From contig NZ_FXBJ01000002.1 of assembly GCF_900177385.1 (NCBI RefSeq), forward strand, positions 2,422,001 through 2,486,000: a DNA stretch of 64,000 nt. The letters are read 5' to 3'. The stretch is from Carnobacterium iners (lineage in GTDB: Bacteria > Bacillota > Bacilli > Lactobacillales > Carnobacteriaceae). The position numbers and the translations under genes are program-made. Of the stretch, positions 9,609-19,331 are shown in pieces (position 1 is the first letter of the stretch; each line of letters begins with the position of its first letter). The notes under the pieces were generated by a model, which did not search any database, was not told where the DNA came from, and worked only from the letters and a program-made list of their open reading frames with translations.

Positions 9609-9910
9609 TTGTTAATTTCCCCCTTTAAATACTTAAATTACTGTTTAATGTTAAAGTTTCTTTAGACCTTACTATCCTACCAAAAATAAGCTAAAATTAA
9701 AAGAAAGGAATACTAGAGAGGTCTTAATTTTTTACTTTATTAGGCTCTTTGTTAAGATAGTCATCTAGGTGAGCCATTCATCTTAAATATGCTATTTCAC
9801 TATTTGTGATAGCTTTTTTTATTTTACATTTAATCTCTTTAGCGGTTTAAAATAGTGTATGATTAGTTTAACTACGTAAATAAGTTAGTTATTGAATAAG
9901 GGGGTCTACA
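9609..9910. other. Intergenic region gnd/corA with an unassigned plus-strand terminator
   Basis: This 302-bp stretch between divergent genes holds the gnd promoter area on the minus strand, the corA leader on the plus strand, and a plus-strand hairpin plus T run at 9791-9820. No plus-strand gene precedes that hairpin, so it may end a small RNA or attenuate corA. I see no protein-coding frame here. Confidence 0.5.
9791..9820 (+). terminator. Intrinsic terminator upstream of corA
   Basis: A GCTATTTCAC / GTGATAGC stem with a 5-nt loop is followed by seven T residues. It sits about 90 bp before the corA start with no coding gene in front of it. Confidence 0.55.
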
Positions 9911-10867
9911 ATGCTTCAATCTTATAATACTAATTCCGCTGGACTCATGACTAGAGGAATCAACAATCAGATAAACGACTGGATTCACGTTTCAAAACCT
10001 ACTATTGATGAAATTGAATACTTATCAAGAAAATTTAACTTCCCAAAAGACTATTTGTCTTGCGTTAATGATCCTGACGAAATTGCGCGACAAGAAAAAT
10101 TAGGAATCAACCCTATAGAAGAACCAAATTTGATTATCTTTAACTATCCGTCTAAAGTAATAAATAAATTAGGTTATGATGAATATATTACTATTCCTTT
10201 TGCTATGATTTTAACTGAACATACCCTCATAACTGCTGCCGAAGATATTCCCTTATTTTTGAAAAAAATTATTGATAACCAAATAGACTACCCTGTAAAT
10301 ACGAAGAAAAAAGAATTATTTATTTTAGAGGTCGCTTGGCAAATCTCTTCCCACTACGTTTTTTATTTAAAAGAAATTATTAGAAAAACAGAATATATGG
10401 AACAACAATTAACCAAATCTACTGAAAACGAACAACTTTTTGCTTTAATGTCTCTTCAAAAAAGTCTTATTTATTTTAATTCTTCTATTCATGCTAGTCA
10501 CCCTATTTTTGACAAATTAAAAAAAATTAAATCTTTTACAGTACAAGTTGAAAATCGTAATTTATTGCATGATGTTGTTGTTGAAAATAGGCAAGCTGAA
10601 GTTATGATTGAAGAAACTTCTAGACTTTTAGAGCAAATCAGTGCTGTTTTTTCTTCTGTTATTTCAAATAATTTAAATAATATTATGAGATTTCTGACTT
10701 CTATTACAATAGTTTTAACTATACCAACAATTATTGGCGGAATCTGGGGTATGAATGTTAATTTACCCATTGATCAAGGATCATTTGCTTTTTGGATTAT
10801 TATGGTTTTAATTCTTTTTATTAGCTTCTTAACGACTTGGTTACTAAAAAAGAAACATTACTTATAA
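9911..10867 (+). CDS. corA: CorA-family Mg2+/divalent cation transporter
   Basis: Protein of 318 aa. A large cytoplasmic N-terminal domain is followed by two C-terminal membrane helices (about 257-278 and 290-312). The selectivity signature GMN (IGGIWGMNV) sits between them, and a basic tail KKKHYL ends the protein. GGGG upstream provides the ribosome site. This is the second Mg2+ transport gene of the window besides mgtE at 28.4 kb. The family also moves Co2+ or Ni2+, so the substrate is inferred. Confidence 0.92.
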   Translation: MLQSYNTNSAGLMTRGINNQINDWIHVSKPTIDEIEYLSRKFNFPKDYLSCVNDPDEIARQEKLGINPIEEPNLIIFNYPSKVINKLGYDEYITIPFAMILTEHTLITAAEDIPLFLKKIIDNQIDYPVNTKKKELFILEVAWQISSHYVFYLKEIIRKTEYMEQQLTKSTENEQLFALMSLQKSLIYFNSSIHASHPIFDKLKKIKSFTVQVENRNLLHDVVVENRQAEVMIEETSRLLEQISAVFSSVISNNLNNIMRFLTSITIVLTIPTIIGGIWGMNVNLPIDQGSFAFWIIMVLILFISFLTTWLLKKKHYL

Positions 10868-10872
10868 AAAAC

Positions 10873-10902
10873 TTGATTTTAGATCTTTAATTGAGGTATA
10901 AT
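10873..10902 (+). promoter_or_regulatory. Promoter of the DUF4044 small gene
   Basis: TTGATT, an 18-bp spacer and TATAAT lie about 40 bp before the small reading frame at 10941. Confidence 0.55.
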
Positions 10903-10940
10903 AGGCTAAGTATGCCAAATGAAAGTAGGCGAATAATGTC

Positions 10941-11072
10941 ATGGCGAAAAGTAATAAAGATAAACAAGTAAATATTAACAAAAAGTTGACCAAAATTTTT
11001 GTCTGGGTGATGTTGTTTTCTATGGTCGGTATTGTATTCATTACTGCTATCTTGAACTTACTCGTTTTTTAA
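10941..11072 (+). CDS. Small single-span membrane protein, DUF4044-like (43 aa)
   Basis: A 43-residue frame starting MAKSNKDKQVNINKKL, with a basic cytoplasmic head and one hydrophobic helix (about residues 19-42, ending in Val-Phe). An AAAGTAGG-like ribosome site precedes the ATG, a clear promoter lies at 10873-10902 and a terminator follows at once. This layout argues for a real gene. The pattern (Lys-rich head, KIFVWVMLFSMV) resembles the DUF4044 family of lactic acid bacteria; the function is unknown. Confidence 0.72.
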   Translation: MAKSNKDKQVNINKKLTKIFVWVMLFSMVGIVFITAILNLLVF

Positions 11073-11078
11073 AAAATT

Positions 11079-11113
11079 ATATTCCGTTACTCAATCGAGT
11101 AACGGAATATTTT
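11079..11113. terminator. Bidirectional terminator between the DUF4044 gene and recN
   Basis: A 14-bp perfect stem (ATATTCCGTTACTC and complement) with a 4-nt loop, A-rich on the left and T-rich on the right. It ends both the small gene and the recN operon. Confidence 0.85.
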
Positions 11114-12827
11114 ATTTATTCGTAGTTTTATCTTTTTGGATCTCCGCTAAATTTATTAGCTCTTTAGCATGTTCAATCGTTAGTTTAGTTATTTCTGTTC
11201 CCGCAAGCATACGAGCAACCTCATTAACTTTTTCAGTTTCAGCTAGAGCTACGACATGTGTTTCTGTTCGCTCATCAATAATCGTTTTAGAAATAAATAA
11301 ATGATGATTAGACATGGCCGCCACTTGAGGCAAATGTGTTATACATAAAACTTGTGAGTGCATTGCAACCATGTAAATTTTATTCGCGATCGCTTGAGCA
11401 ACTCTTCCGCTGACACCAGTATCTACTTCGTCAAAGATAATACTTGTTAATCCTTGAGTTTTTGAAAAAATAGTTTTCATCGCTAACATTATTCTGGATA
11501 GTTCCCCACCAGAAGCTACCTTAACTAATGGCTTAAGCGGTTCACCTGGATTCGTTGCGATATAAAATTCAATCCGATCAAACCCCGTTTCATGGGCTCT
11601 ACTTAAAATATCTTCTTGATTTTTTTCAAAAAAATGCACTTTTAAGATCACTTTATCCATAAATAATTCTTTAAATTGTTCATGGATAGCCTCTTCTAGT
11701 TTTAAAGCGATTACTTGTCTCATTTCAGATAAAATGTCACCTTTATCAATCAATTCTTTTGAGAACATGTCCATTTCTATCTTTAAATTATTAACATGAT
11801 CTTCACGATTTTGAAGTTGATCAATCTCTAGCATAATTTTTTCATAGTGCCTTTTAATTGCCTCAATAGATTCACCGTATTTTCTTTTCATTTGATAGAT
11901 AAATTCTAATCTTTTTTCAATATCATTTAGCCTATTTTCATCATAAGCCATCTGATCCATTTCACGTAAGATATCACTAGCAACTTCTTGAAGTTGAAAA
12001 TAACTACTTGCAACAACCTCTGAAAATTGTTTATATTTATGATCGATATCTTCAATACTACTTATCCCTGTCATTGCTTGTCCTATTAAATCAATCCCAT
12101 TATTTTCTTCACCTTGTAAGGCATCATAACCTTCTGATAAAGCATTTATAATTTTTTGATAGTTCATTAATAGATTTTTTTCTTCCAACAATTCATCTTC
12201 TTCTCTATCTATTAATTCAGCCATCTCGATATCATTTGCTTGAAATTGCAACATATCAAGCCTTTGAGCAAACTCTTGCTCAGTATTTTGCCATTTACGA
12301 TAAGCTTTTTTAGTTTGGGTATACTTAGAAAAAGTTACACAATAATTTTTTTTCGTTTTCTGTAGTGACTCACCACCAAATTGATCTAACATTGCCAGAT
12401 GTCTCTCAGGATTCATTAATTCTTGATGCTCATTTTGTCCATGAATATCAATTAATGTTTCACCAATTAATCTTAACGTCGCAATATTAACCAGTCTCCC
12501 GTTAATCCGACAGACATTCTTACCATTACGGTGAATATCCCGTTGGATAATGACATCATCATTTTCACTTGCGATATCGTATTGCTCCAATAAATCATAA
12601 GTCATCGAGTTGCCTTCCATTGAGAAAAGTCCCTCTAGAACACATTTATTTTCACCGTGTCGAATAAATTCATTCGATCCACGTCCTCCAGCTAATAATC
12701 CAACAGCATCAATGATAATCGACTTTCCTGCTCCTGTCTCACCTGTTAAAACAGTCATTCCTGTTTCAAAAGTTAGACTTAAATCATGAATTATAGCAAA
12801 GTTTTTAATGGTTAATTCTTGTAACAC
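11112..12827 (-). CDS. recN: DNA repair protein RecN
   Basis: SMC-like ATPase for double-strand-break repair, about 571 aa. Walker A is GETGAGKS, then a long coiled coil with a RecN-type LIDIHGQNEHQEL. The signature ASGGELSRIMLAMK and Walker B TSIIFDEVDTGVSG follow. An ATG exists at 12842, but GGAGGTG lies over its codons and ends 6 nt before GTG 12827. Starting there gives MLQELTIKNFAIIH, the usual RecN N-terminus, so GTG is preferred. It follows argR in the same direction, as in most Firmicutes. Confidence 0.95.
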   Translation of the reverse strand: MLQELTIKNFAIIHDLSLTFETGMTVLTGETGAGKSIIIDAVGLLAGGRGSNEFIRHGENKCVLEGLFSMEGNSMTYDLLEQYDIASENDDVIIQRDIHRNGKNVCRINGRLVNIATLRLIGETLIDIHGQNEHQELMNPERHLAMLDQFGGESLQKTKKNYCVTFSKYTQTKKAYRKWQNTEQEFAQRLDMLQFQANDIEMAELIDREEDELLEEKNLLMNYQKIINALSEGYDALQGEENNGIDLIGQAMTGISSIEDIDHKYKQFSEVVASSYFQLQEVASDILREMDQMAYDENRLNDIEKRLEFIYQMKRKYGESIEAIKRHYEKIMLEIDQLQNREDHVNNLKIEMDMFSKELIDKGDILSEMRQVIALKLEEAIHEQFKELFMDKVILKVHFFEKNQEDILSRAHETGFDRIEFYIATNPGEPLKPLVKVASGGELSRIMLAMKTIFSKTQGLTSIIFDEVDTGVSGRVAQAIANKIYMVAMHSQVLCITHLPQVAAMSNHHLFISKTIIDERTETHVVALAETEKVNEVARMLAGTEITKLTIEHAKELINLAEIQKDKTTNK

Positions 12828-12862
12828 TCTATCCACCTCCATTAACTTGCCTACTTAAAAAC

Positions 12863-13312
12863 TTATAACATACGAATAAAATGATTTTTTATCTTCTTAG
12901 CTAATTCATTAGAACGACAAATAATTAAGACACTATCGTCTCCTGAAATGGTTCCAAATATTTCTTGGAATTCTGATAAATCTATCAAAGAACCTAATGC
13001 AAAAGCATTACCCGGAATAGTTCGAACTAAAAGCAAATAATCTTGTACATCAACGGAAACAAAACACGTTTTTAGTAAGCGCTCTAATTTTTTTGAAGTG
13101 TCATAGTGTACATCGGGAGGGAGACTATAACGATAACCTCCAGATAAAGATGGTACTTTTATTAACTGTAATTCCTTGATATCACGCGAAATAGTAGCTT
13201 GAGTAACTTCAGTACCTTTTTCTCTTAAAATAGATACAAAATCTTCTTGTTTTTCAATTACGTGTTCTTGAATAAGAATTTTCAGCAATTGATGCCGTTC
13301 TTTCTTCTTCAT
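12863..13312 (-). CDS. argR: Arginine repressor ArgR/AhrC
   Basis: Regulator of 149 aa. The N-terminal winged helix has SR in EVTQATISRDIKELQLIKV (about 36-54). The C-terminal oligomerisation and arginine-binding domain has GTISGDDSVLIICR. It normally represses arginine synthesis and activates arginine use with arginine as corepressor. No arginine genes are in the window. The tlyA-argR-recN order is conserved in Firmicutes. Confidence 0.94.
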   Translation of the reverse strand: MKKKERHQLLKILIQEHVIEKQEDFVSILREKGTEVTQATISRDIKELQLIKVPSLSGGYRYSLPPDVHYDTSKKLERLLKTCFVSVDVQDYLLLVRTIPGNAFALGSLIDLSEFQEIFGTISGDDSVLIICRSNELAKKIKNHFIRML

Positions 13313-13456
13313 AATTCCACCTCATTTTAGTGTGAGTATAAATATACAGTATTCCACTCATTATACCGTATATTTTCTAGTTATAACAGTAATTTAGCTA
13401 AGGTTTATCAAATTATTTAGAAACTTCATTAAAAAATACAAGCAAATATACAATTT

Positions 13457-14284
13457 TTAATTTTGATTAAATTGGAAACTCTCGTGCGCTAGCTTTACTA
13501 TCTCATCAGTACTAACTATTTTATTTAGTGAGCCTTTTAGCTTATTATTCCATTTTAAGTGAGCTAGAAATTCAATATTTCCTTGCCCTCCAGTAATTGG
13601 TGAAAAACTCAGTGCCTCTACATCGTATCCTTGATCAAGGGAGAATTGAACCATTCTTATTAGAACTTCTTGGTGAATAATAGGATCATGTATAATCCCT
13701 TTTTCACCAACATCATTGCGATTAGCTTCAAATTGAGGCTTAATTAAAGCTAAAACATCTCCTCCAACAGAAACAATTTCTTTCAACACAGGTAAAATAA
13801 TGCGTAATGAAATGAAGGAAACATCAATTGAAACTAGATTAGGTTGTCCCTTTTTAAAATCTTTTAATCGGCTATTTCTAAAATTTGTTTGTTCCATTAC
13901 TACAACACGTGGATCTTGTCTTAGTTTCCATGAAAGTTGATTTGTACCAACATCCAGCGCGTAGCTCAACTTTGCTCCATGTTGCAATGCTGCATCTGTG
14001 AAACCACCCGTTGAAGAGCCAATATCTAGCATGATCTTATCTTTTATTGATACGTCGAAAATAGCCATCGCCTTTTCTAATTTCAATCCACCTCTGCTGA
14101 CATAACGCAACTTCTCACCTTTACGTTTTAATTGGATCGTAACAGGTATTTTTTCACCAGCCGTATCAATTCGTTCATTTTTATCAGTCAAAATAATCCC
14201 TGCCATGATAGCGCGTTTTGCTTTTTCAACGGAATCATATAGACCTTGTTCTACAAGGAGAATATCTACTCGCTCTTTCTTCAT
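13457..14284 (-). CDS. tlyA: TlyA family rRNA 2'-O-methyltransferase / hemolysin-like protein
   Basis: Protein of 275 aa with an N-terminal S4 RNA-binding domain (about 5-65, ERVDILLVEQGLYDS) and an FtsJ-type methyltransferase domain (DIGSSTGGFTDAALQ for SAM binding, SIDVSFISLR). In the family, it methylates ribosomal RNA ribose. ATG 14284 follows AAAGGAGAG by a proper gap and gives the usual N-terminus; the frame is open further upstream into ispA but without a site. It lies 16 nt after ispA in one operon. Confidence 0.92.
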   Translation of the reverse strand: MKKERVDILLVEQGLYDSVEKAKRAIMAGIILTDKNERIDTAGEKIPVTIQLKRKGEKLRYVSRGGLKLEKAMAIFDVSIKDKIMLDIGSSTGGFTDAALQHGAKLSYALDVGTNQLSWKLRQDPRVVVMEQTNFRNSRLKDFKKGQPNLVSIDVSFISLRIILPVLKEIVSVGGDVLALIKPQFEANRNDVGEKGIIHDPIIHQEVLIRMVQFSLDQGYDVEALSFSPITGGQGNIEFLAHLKWNNKLKGSLNKIVSTDEIVKLAHESFQFNQN

Positions 14285-14300
14285 TGTATTCTCTCCTTTG

Positions 14301-15197
14301 CTAAAGTTGCAATAAATTAAGCATGTCAGATAATAGTTGACTATCAAAGTGACTACCCTTTTGTTTATAATAGTCTCCAATTTGTATTAGGTTTTTTCTT
14401 GCACTCATTAATTCATCTTCTAAAGCTGCTTTAGCACCTACTAGACTTAATAAAGCTGGATAGGTACTTTTATTTAAAGTAACGTCCATTCCTGTTTTTT
14501 TACCTAGTTCTTTTGAATCGCCAATAACATCTAGAATATCATCTAGAATTTGAAAAGCTAAGCCAAAATGTGCAGCAAATTCATTTAATAACATAGATAC
14601 CGTAGAGGGAGCATCTGCAATTAATCCCCCCGCATAAACAGAAAACCTTAATAATTCTCCCGTTTTCTTTTCGTGGATCGCTTTTAGTGCTTCCAATGGT
14701 ACTTGTTGATTTTCGCCTTCTATATCTTCTGTTTGACCAGCAACCATGCCCATTGGGCCAGCTGCTTTTGCCAAAGCTAAAATTAAAGCTACTTTTTTTG
14801 TATCTGACAAAGAACCTTTTGAGGCAATCTCAAAAGCTTGAGTTAGCAGACCATCTCCGGCTAAAATAGCTATATCTTCACCGTAAACTTTATGATTAGT
14901 TGGTTTTCCTCTACGTAATGCATCATTGTCCATTGCAGGAAGGTCATCGTGGACCAAAGAATAAGTATGAATGTATTCTAACGCGGTTGCTATTTCGTAG
15001 CTTTTGGACATATCTCCGCCTAGTGAATGAACCGTTGCTAGTAATAGCAACGGTCTAATACGTTTCCCACCTGCTGTTAGGGAATACCTCATTGCTTGAC
15101 TGAGCGTTCCTTTTGGATAAGTACTCTTATCTAAAAACTCAATTAAAGCTGCTTCGATTAAAGGTTTTTCTCTTTTTTCAAATAAGCTGAATTCCAT
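14301..15197 (-). CDS. ispA: Polyprenyl (farnesyl/geranyl) diphosphate synthase
   Basis: Protein of 298 aa that condenses isopentenyl diphosphate with allylic diphosphates to make farnesyl diphosphate. Both Asp-rich motifs are present: LVHDDLPAMDND (about 84-95) and FQILDDILDVIGD (about 228). GGKRIRP is near the N-terminus. It sits directly after xseB in the xseA-xseB-ispA order common in Bacilli. Product chain length is inferred from the family. Confidence 0.94.
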   Translation of the reverse strand: MEFSLFEKREKPLIEAALIEFLDKSTYPKGTLSQAMRYSLTAGGKRIRPLLLLATVHSLGGDMSKSYEIATALEYIHTYSLVHDDLPAMDNDALRRGKPTNHKVYGEDIAILAGDGLLTQAFEIASKGSLSDTKKVALILALAKAAGPMGMVAGQTEDIEGENQQVPLEALKAIHEKKTGELLRFSVYAGGLIADAPSTVSMLLNEFAAHFGLAFQILDDILDVIGDSKELGKKTGMDVTLNKSTYPALLSLVGAKAALEDELMSARKNLIQIGDYYKQKGSHFDSQLLSDMLNLLQL

Positions 15198-15211
15198 CTA
15201 TTATTCAGCTC

Positions 15212-15451
15212 CTATTCATTTGAATCAGATTCATTTTCAAACAATGTTTCTTCTCCATTTTCTTCTACAATTTTTGTTAATGTTTTTTCTGCGTTTTGTA
15301 AGGTTTCTTTACATATTTTACTTAATCCAACACCTCTTTGAAATTGATCCAATGCCTCTTCTAAAGGAACATCGCCTCTTTCAAGGTTTGTTACAATTTC
15401 TTCTAATTGTTGCATAGCTTCTTCGAATTTTATCTTTCCTTTAGCACTCAT
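15212..15451 (-). CDS. xseB: Exodeoxyribonuclease VII small subunit
   Basis: Protein of 79 aa with the family pattern [26 protein letters not shown] followed by a short coiled coil and an acidic tail. Its start overlaps the end of xseA by 4 nt, so the two subunits are translationally coupled. Confidence 0.95.
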   Translation of the reverse strand: MSAKGKIKFEEAMQQLEEIVTNLERGDVPLEEALDQFQRGVGLSKICKETLQNAEKTLTKIVEENGEETLFENESDSNE

Positions 15452-16788
15452 TTTGTTTCCCCCATTTTCTCTATTACAGTAGCTTCAAACTCACCATCGT
15501 GCAGATGAATATGAATTTGATCGTTTAGTTGAATTTGGTCTACTGCTTTAACCACTCTATCTTTTTTTGTTACATAGCTGTAACCGCGGTTCATAATTTT
15601 TAAAGGACTTAGATAATCTAATGACTGCATCGCATAATCGACCCGCTTAGTTATCTTTTCCATATAACGTTCCATTTCATTAAATAACTGTTGATTACTT
15701 AATGCCAAGTCTCGTTGTTTCCCTTCTATTAGTTGAATAGGATTTACTCCCATTAATTTATAATGCATTAGTTTAAAATCTTGTTGACCTGTCTGAACTT
15801 TTTCTAATAGTGATCTTTGAAGTCTATCTGTCAGTATATCTAAATTTTGAGCATAACCTTCATATAATCTTTGAGGCTGTTTAAAGATATACGATTCTAA
15901 ACTACGATTTAATCGTTGACTTAATACTTCCATCTTTCTCATATAACTTTGAAACAAACGCAAGCGCATTTGTTCTATTTTAATTAATTCATCAGAAAGC
16001 AAAGGAACTGAAAGTTCTGCCGCTGCTGTTGGTGTTGCAGCTCTCATATCCGCAACTAAATCAGCAATTGTCGTATCCGTTTCGTGTCCGACAGAAGAAA
16101 TAATAGGTGTTTTAGCTTCAAAAATAGCTCTTGCTACTTTTTCTTCATTGAATGGCCATAAATCTTCTATTGAACCACCACCACGTGCCAAAATCATCGT
16201 ATCAAAATCACCTTTTGCCTCAACCATTCTGATGCTATTAACAATATCGTCGGCTGCTTTTACTCCTTGCACTAATGTTGGAAAAATAACTAATTGCACA
16301 ATTGGATAACGTCTTTTAATCGTTGTCATAATGTCTCTAACTACTGCGCCTGATGGACTAGTGACTATCGCTATTTTTTTAGGGAAAGTTGAAATTAATT
16401 GCTTAGGTGCATCAAATAATCCTTCTTTTTTTAATTTCACTTTCATCTCTTCTAATGCCTGATACAAAGCTCCTACACCATCTGGCTCCATATGCTCTAC
16501 ATATATTTGATAATTACCGCTCGCTTCGTATAAAGAAATACGACCAATAATTAAAACTTTCATACCTTCTTCGGGTGTAAATTTCAAACTTTGAAAAGCT
16601 CCTTTAAACATCATCGCCGAAATTTTAGCTCGATCATCTTTTAAGCTGAAATATTGATGTGCATTAGGTCGATTTCTGAAGTTAGATATTTCACCCGTTA
16701 AATAAACTCTTTCTAAATAAGGGTCTTGCTCGAATTTTCTTTTAATGTATTTCGTTAAAGCCGTAACGGTTAAATACTTCTTCGTCAA
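15448..16788 (-). CDS. xseA: Exodeoxyribonuclease VII large subunit
   Basis: Catalytic subunit of about 446 aa. An N-terminal OB fold ([19 protein letters not shown]) is followed by the nuclease domain with [14 protein letters not shown] and [19 protein letters not shown]. The open frame extends to 16815 at the folD stop codon. GGAGGG lies 6 nt upstream of TTG 16788, and that start gives MTKKYLTV as in homologues, so I use the TTG. It degrades single-stranded DNA together with XseB. Confidence 0.93.
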   Translation of the reverse strand: MTKKYLTVTALTKYIKRKFEQDPYLERVYLTGEISNFRNRPNAHQYFSLKDDRAKISAMMFKGAFQSLKFTPEEGMKVLIIGRISLYEASGNYQIYVEHMEPDGVGALYQALEEMKVKLKKEGLFDAPKQLISTFPKKIAIVTSPSGAVVRDIMTTIKRRYPIVQLVIFPTLVQGVKAADDIVNSIRMVEAKGDFDTMILARGGGSIEDLWPFNEEKVARAIFEAKTPIISSVGHETDTTIADLVADMRAATPTAAAELSVPLLSDELIKIEQMRLRLFQSYMRKMEVLSQRLNRSLESYIFKQPQRLYEGYAQNLDILTDRLQRSLLEKVQTGQQDFKLMHYKLMGVNPIQLIEGKQRDLALSNQQLFNEMERYMEKITKRVDYAMQSLDYLSPLKIMNRGYSYVTKKDRVVKAVDQIQLNDQIHIHLHDGEFEATVIEKMGETK

Positions 16789-16815
16789 AAAAAACCCTCC
16801 TGACTTATCATCCAT

Positions 16816-17676
16816 TTAAATTGTTCTTTGCGCGCTAATGATTGTTTGATACAACAACATCGTAATCGTCATCGGCCCAACTCCACCAGGGACTGGCGTA
16901 ATATAACCTGCTATCTCGGCTACTTCATCGGCTTTTACATCACCAATCAACTTACCTTTTACATCATGGTTCATTCCTACGTCTATAACAACTGCACCTG
17001 GTTTAATAAATTCTTTTGTAATAAAATGACCTCTTCCAATTGCTACTACTAAAATATCCGCAGTTTTTGCTATTTCTGCTAAATGGTTCGTTTTTGAGTG
17101 AGACATCGTCACTGTAGCATCATTCATCAGTAATAATTGAGCCATTGGTTTGCCTACTATATTGCTACGACCAATAACCACAGCCGTTTTCCCAGCGATG
17201 TCAATCTGGTGATATTCTAACAATTTCATTATGCCATAAGGAGTGCAAGCAATCTTATCTGGTTCTCCTATTAGTAGTTTACCCATATTAACTGGGTGAA
17301 AACCATCAACATCTTTCTCCGGATTAACTGCATTTAAAACTTTTTCAGGATCTATTTGTTTTGGCAATGGCAATTGAATTAAAATACCATGGATCGTGTC
17401 GTCTTGATTAAATTGCTTAATCTCTCTTAGAATTTCTTGCTCACTAACTTCTTGAGGATACCTCACTACTTTCGAATTAAATCCTAATGATTGTGCTCTT
17501 TTTTGTTTGTTGCGTACATAAATCTGACTAGCTGGGGATTCACCGATAAGTAAAACAGCTAAACCAGGAATGACTCCTTTTAATTTTAGCTCATTGACCA
17601 TTGCTTGCATTTCTTCATTCATTTTGTCCACTAAATTCTTGCTACTCATTATAATTGCGCTAATCGTCATTCCCAC
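16816..17676 (-). CDS. folD: Bifunctional methylenetetrahydrofolate dehydrogenase / cyclohydrolase
   Basis: Enzyme of about 286 aa that interconverts methylene- and formyl-tetrahydrofolate with NADP. Motifs are VRNKQKRAQSLGF with the catalytic Lys (YVRNK), the substrate loop PLPKQIDPEKVL, GRSNIVGKPMAQLLL for the nucleotide and PVPGGVGPMTITML at the end. The start is either GTG 17676 or ATG 17670; the ribosome site AAAGGGTGGG does not separate them. It is the first gene of the folD-xseA-xseB-ispA-tlyA-argR-recN run. Confidence 0.95.
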   Translation of the reverse strand: MGMTISAIIMSSKNLVDKMNEEMQAMVNELKLKGVIPGLAVLLIGESPASQIYVRNKQKRAQSLGFNSKVVRYPQEVSEQEILREIKQFNQDDTIHGILIQLPLPKQIDPEKVLNAVNPEKDVDGFHPVNMGKLLIGEPDKIACTPYGIMKLLEYHQIDIAGKTAVVIGRSNIVGKPMAQLLLMNDATVTMSHSKTNHLAEIAKTADILVVAIGRGHFITKEFIKPGAVVIDVGMNHDVKGKLIGDVKADEVAEIAGYITPVPGGVGPMTITMLLYQTIISAQRTI

Positions 17677-17769
17677 CCTTTTTAACTTTAAATAGTTATT
17701 TTATTTATATGTGTATATTTTACCATATCAATCAATAATGTAATATGCCTTCAACTCTATTTATAAGAA

Positions 17770-17801
17770 AAGAAAAAAGAAGCTTATTCAGCCTCTTTTT
17801 T
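17770..17801 (-). terminator. Terminator overlapping the end of nusB
   Basis: On the minus strand, AAGAGGCT pairs with AGCTTCTT around a short loop that spans the nusB stop codon. A T-rich tail follows. It separates efp-yqhY-nusB from the folD run. Confidence 0.6.
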
Positions 17802-18227
17802 TTCTAAGTTATTCACAATATTTGCCAATACACCATTGACGAATTTCCTTGATTTTTCATCATTATAAAGCTTTGTTATTTCAAGAGCTTCGTTTAAAGC
17901 AACTTTTGCTGGAACATCTGGAACATAAAGCATTTCAAAAATAGCAATTCTCATGATTACTACATCTGTTTTTGCAAGTCTTTCCATTGACCAGTTTTCA
18001 AGATATTTTTGAACCTCTTCATCAATAATTAGTTGATTTTTGATAACTCCTTTAACAAGTAAGTCTAAATACTCGGGCACCAAGACTGTTTCAACTTCAT
18101 CTGCTAAATCATTTGAGCTTATTAAGGCTTGTTGCATAGCTATCTCTGGCGCAAGATCTTGATTAGCGGATAATTGAAATAGAGATTGTAATGCTTTCTC
18201 TCTAATTTCACGTCTGGTTAAACTCAC
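17784..18227 (-). CDS. nusB: Transcription antitermination factor NusB
   Basis: All-helical RNA-binding protein of 147 aa that joins the rRNA antitermination complex. The N-terminal LTRREIREKALQSLFQL and C-terminal VALNEALEITKLYNDEKSRKFVNGVL are characteristic. The start overlaps the yqhY stop by 4 nt. The efp-yqhY-nusB order is conserved in Firmicutes. Confidence 0.95.
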   Translation of the reverse strand: MSLTRREIREKALQSLFQLSANQDLAPEIAMQQALISSNDLADEVETVLVPEYLDLLVKGVIKNQLIIDEEVQKYLENWSMERLAKTDVVIMRIAIFEMLYVPDVPAKVALNEALEITKLYNDEKSRKFVNGVLANIVNNLEKKEAE

Positions 18228-18655
18228 TCTACTTCACCGTCTTCATTATCAAAACTAAATAAATCTTTTAATTCAGCTTTTTCTGGTACAATCCCTACTA
18301 CGTGAATATTAACTTCTTTTAACTCAATATCTGTCATTTGAATTAACTGTTCGCGGACTTTCTTTTGTAGCTCTAAAGCTATTTTCGGTACAGAAACGCC
18401 ATAATTCAAGTAACAATATACATCTACTTTTAAACCTTCTTCATCAGAAGTTAGATGAACACCTTTTTTATGGTCTACTCTTCCAAATAACTCAGAAACA
18501 CCTGAACTTAATTTCCCACGCATAGCATGAACACCTGATACTTTACTTGCAGCAATACCTGAAATGATTTCAATTACTTCTGGTGCTACTTCAATTTCAC
18601 CTAAAGCTTCTTTTGTTTTATTTACTACAAAACTAGATTCTTCAGCCATTTTCAA
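18224..18655 (-). CDS. yqhY: Asp23/Gls24 family protein (YqhY-like)
   Basis: Protein of 143 aa in the Asp23 family: VEVAPEVIEIISGIAASKVSGV with an alternating beta pattern and VDVYCYLNYGVSVPKIALELQ. In B. subtilis, YqhY sits in the same place between accBC/efp and nusB and is linked to fatty-acid/acetyl-CoA carboxylase balance. No membrane anchor is seen. The start may be Met1 or Met3. The family is sure, the role is not. Confidence 0.88.
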   Translation of the reverse strand: MKMAEESSFVVNKTKEALGEIEVAPEVIEIISGIAASKVSGVHAMRGKLSSGVSELFGRVDHKKGVHLTSDEEGLKVDVYCYLNYGVSVPKIALELQKKVREQLIQMTDIELKEVNIHVVGIVPEKAELKDLFSFDNEDGEVE

Positions 18656-18682
18656 GACCTCCTATTGTATTTATTTTAGATT

Positions 18683-19240
18683 TTATGCACGAGAAACGTA
18701 TGATCCATCTTGTGTATTAACATTAACCATATCATCAACGTTTACAAAGAAAGGAACGTTAACATTTGTTCCTGTTTCTAACTTCGCTGTTTTAGTTCCA
18801 CCTGAAGATGTATCTCCACGGATTCCTGGCTCTGTTTCAGCAATTCTTAATGTGACGGTATTTGGTAACTCTACACCTAATATTTCAGCATTAAACATCA
18901 TGATATGAACTTCCATATTCTCTTTTAAATATTTCAACTCTTCTTTTATAGCCTCTTCTGGCAACTCAATTTGTTCGTAGTTTTCAGAATCCATGAAAAC
19001 ATATACATCGCCACTCTCGTATAAAAACTGCATTTTACGGTTGTCGATTTGAGCTCTTCCAACTTTTTCTCCAGCACGGAATGTTTTTTCTTGAACATTC
19101 CCATTTCTTAAATTTCTTAACTTAGAACGAACGAAGGCTGCGCCTTTACCAGGTTTTACGTGTTGAAAATCGATTACTTTCCAAAGCCCACCGTCAAATT
19201 CAATTGTTAAACCCGTTTTAAAATCATTTACAGACATCAT
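18683..19240 (-). CDS. efp: Elongation factor P
   Basis: Translation factor of 185 aa that rescues ribosomes stalled at polyproline. The three beta-barrel domains are complete: KOW-like [20 protein letters not shown], the tip loop [14 protein letters not shown] with the modifiable Lys (about Lys32), and the C-terminal [17 protein letters not shown]. The ribosome site is AGGGGGA. Start Met1 or Met2 cannot be told apart. First gene of efp-yqhY-nusB. Confidence 0.97.
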   Translation of the reverse strand: MMSVNDFKTGLTIEFDGGLWKVIDFQHVKPGKGAAFVRSKLRNLRNGNVQEKTFRAGEKVGRAQIDNRKMQFLYESGDVYVFMDSENYEQIELPEEAIKEELKYLKENMEVHIMMFNAEILGVELPNTVTLRIAETEPGIRGDTSSGGTKTAKLETGTNVNVPFFVNVDDMVNVNTQDGSYVSRA

Positions 19241-19331
19241 TATTTTTTCCCCCTAGAATCGTTCCTATTTTCTGCTTTAGTGTATCATTTTTACAACCAT
19301 CTACCTAATAAATTATAGCCTTTTTCTAGTT

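Noticed and set aside
9760-9790. AGGTGAG before corA as a second M-box
   Set aside because: Only a 7-base match; none of the other M-box blocks follow.
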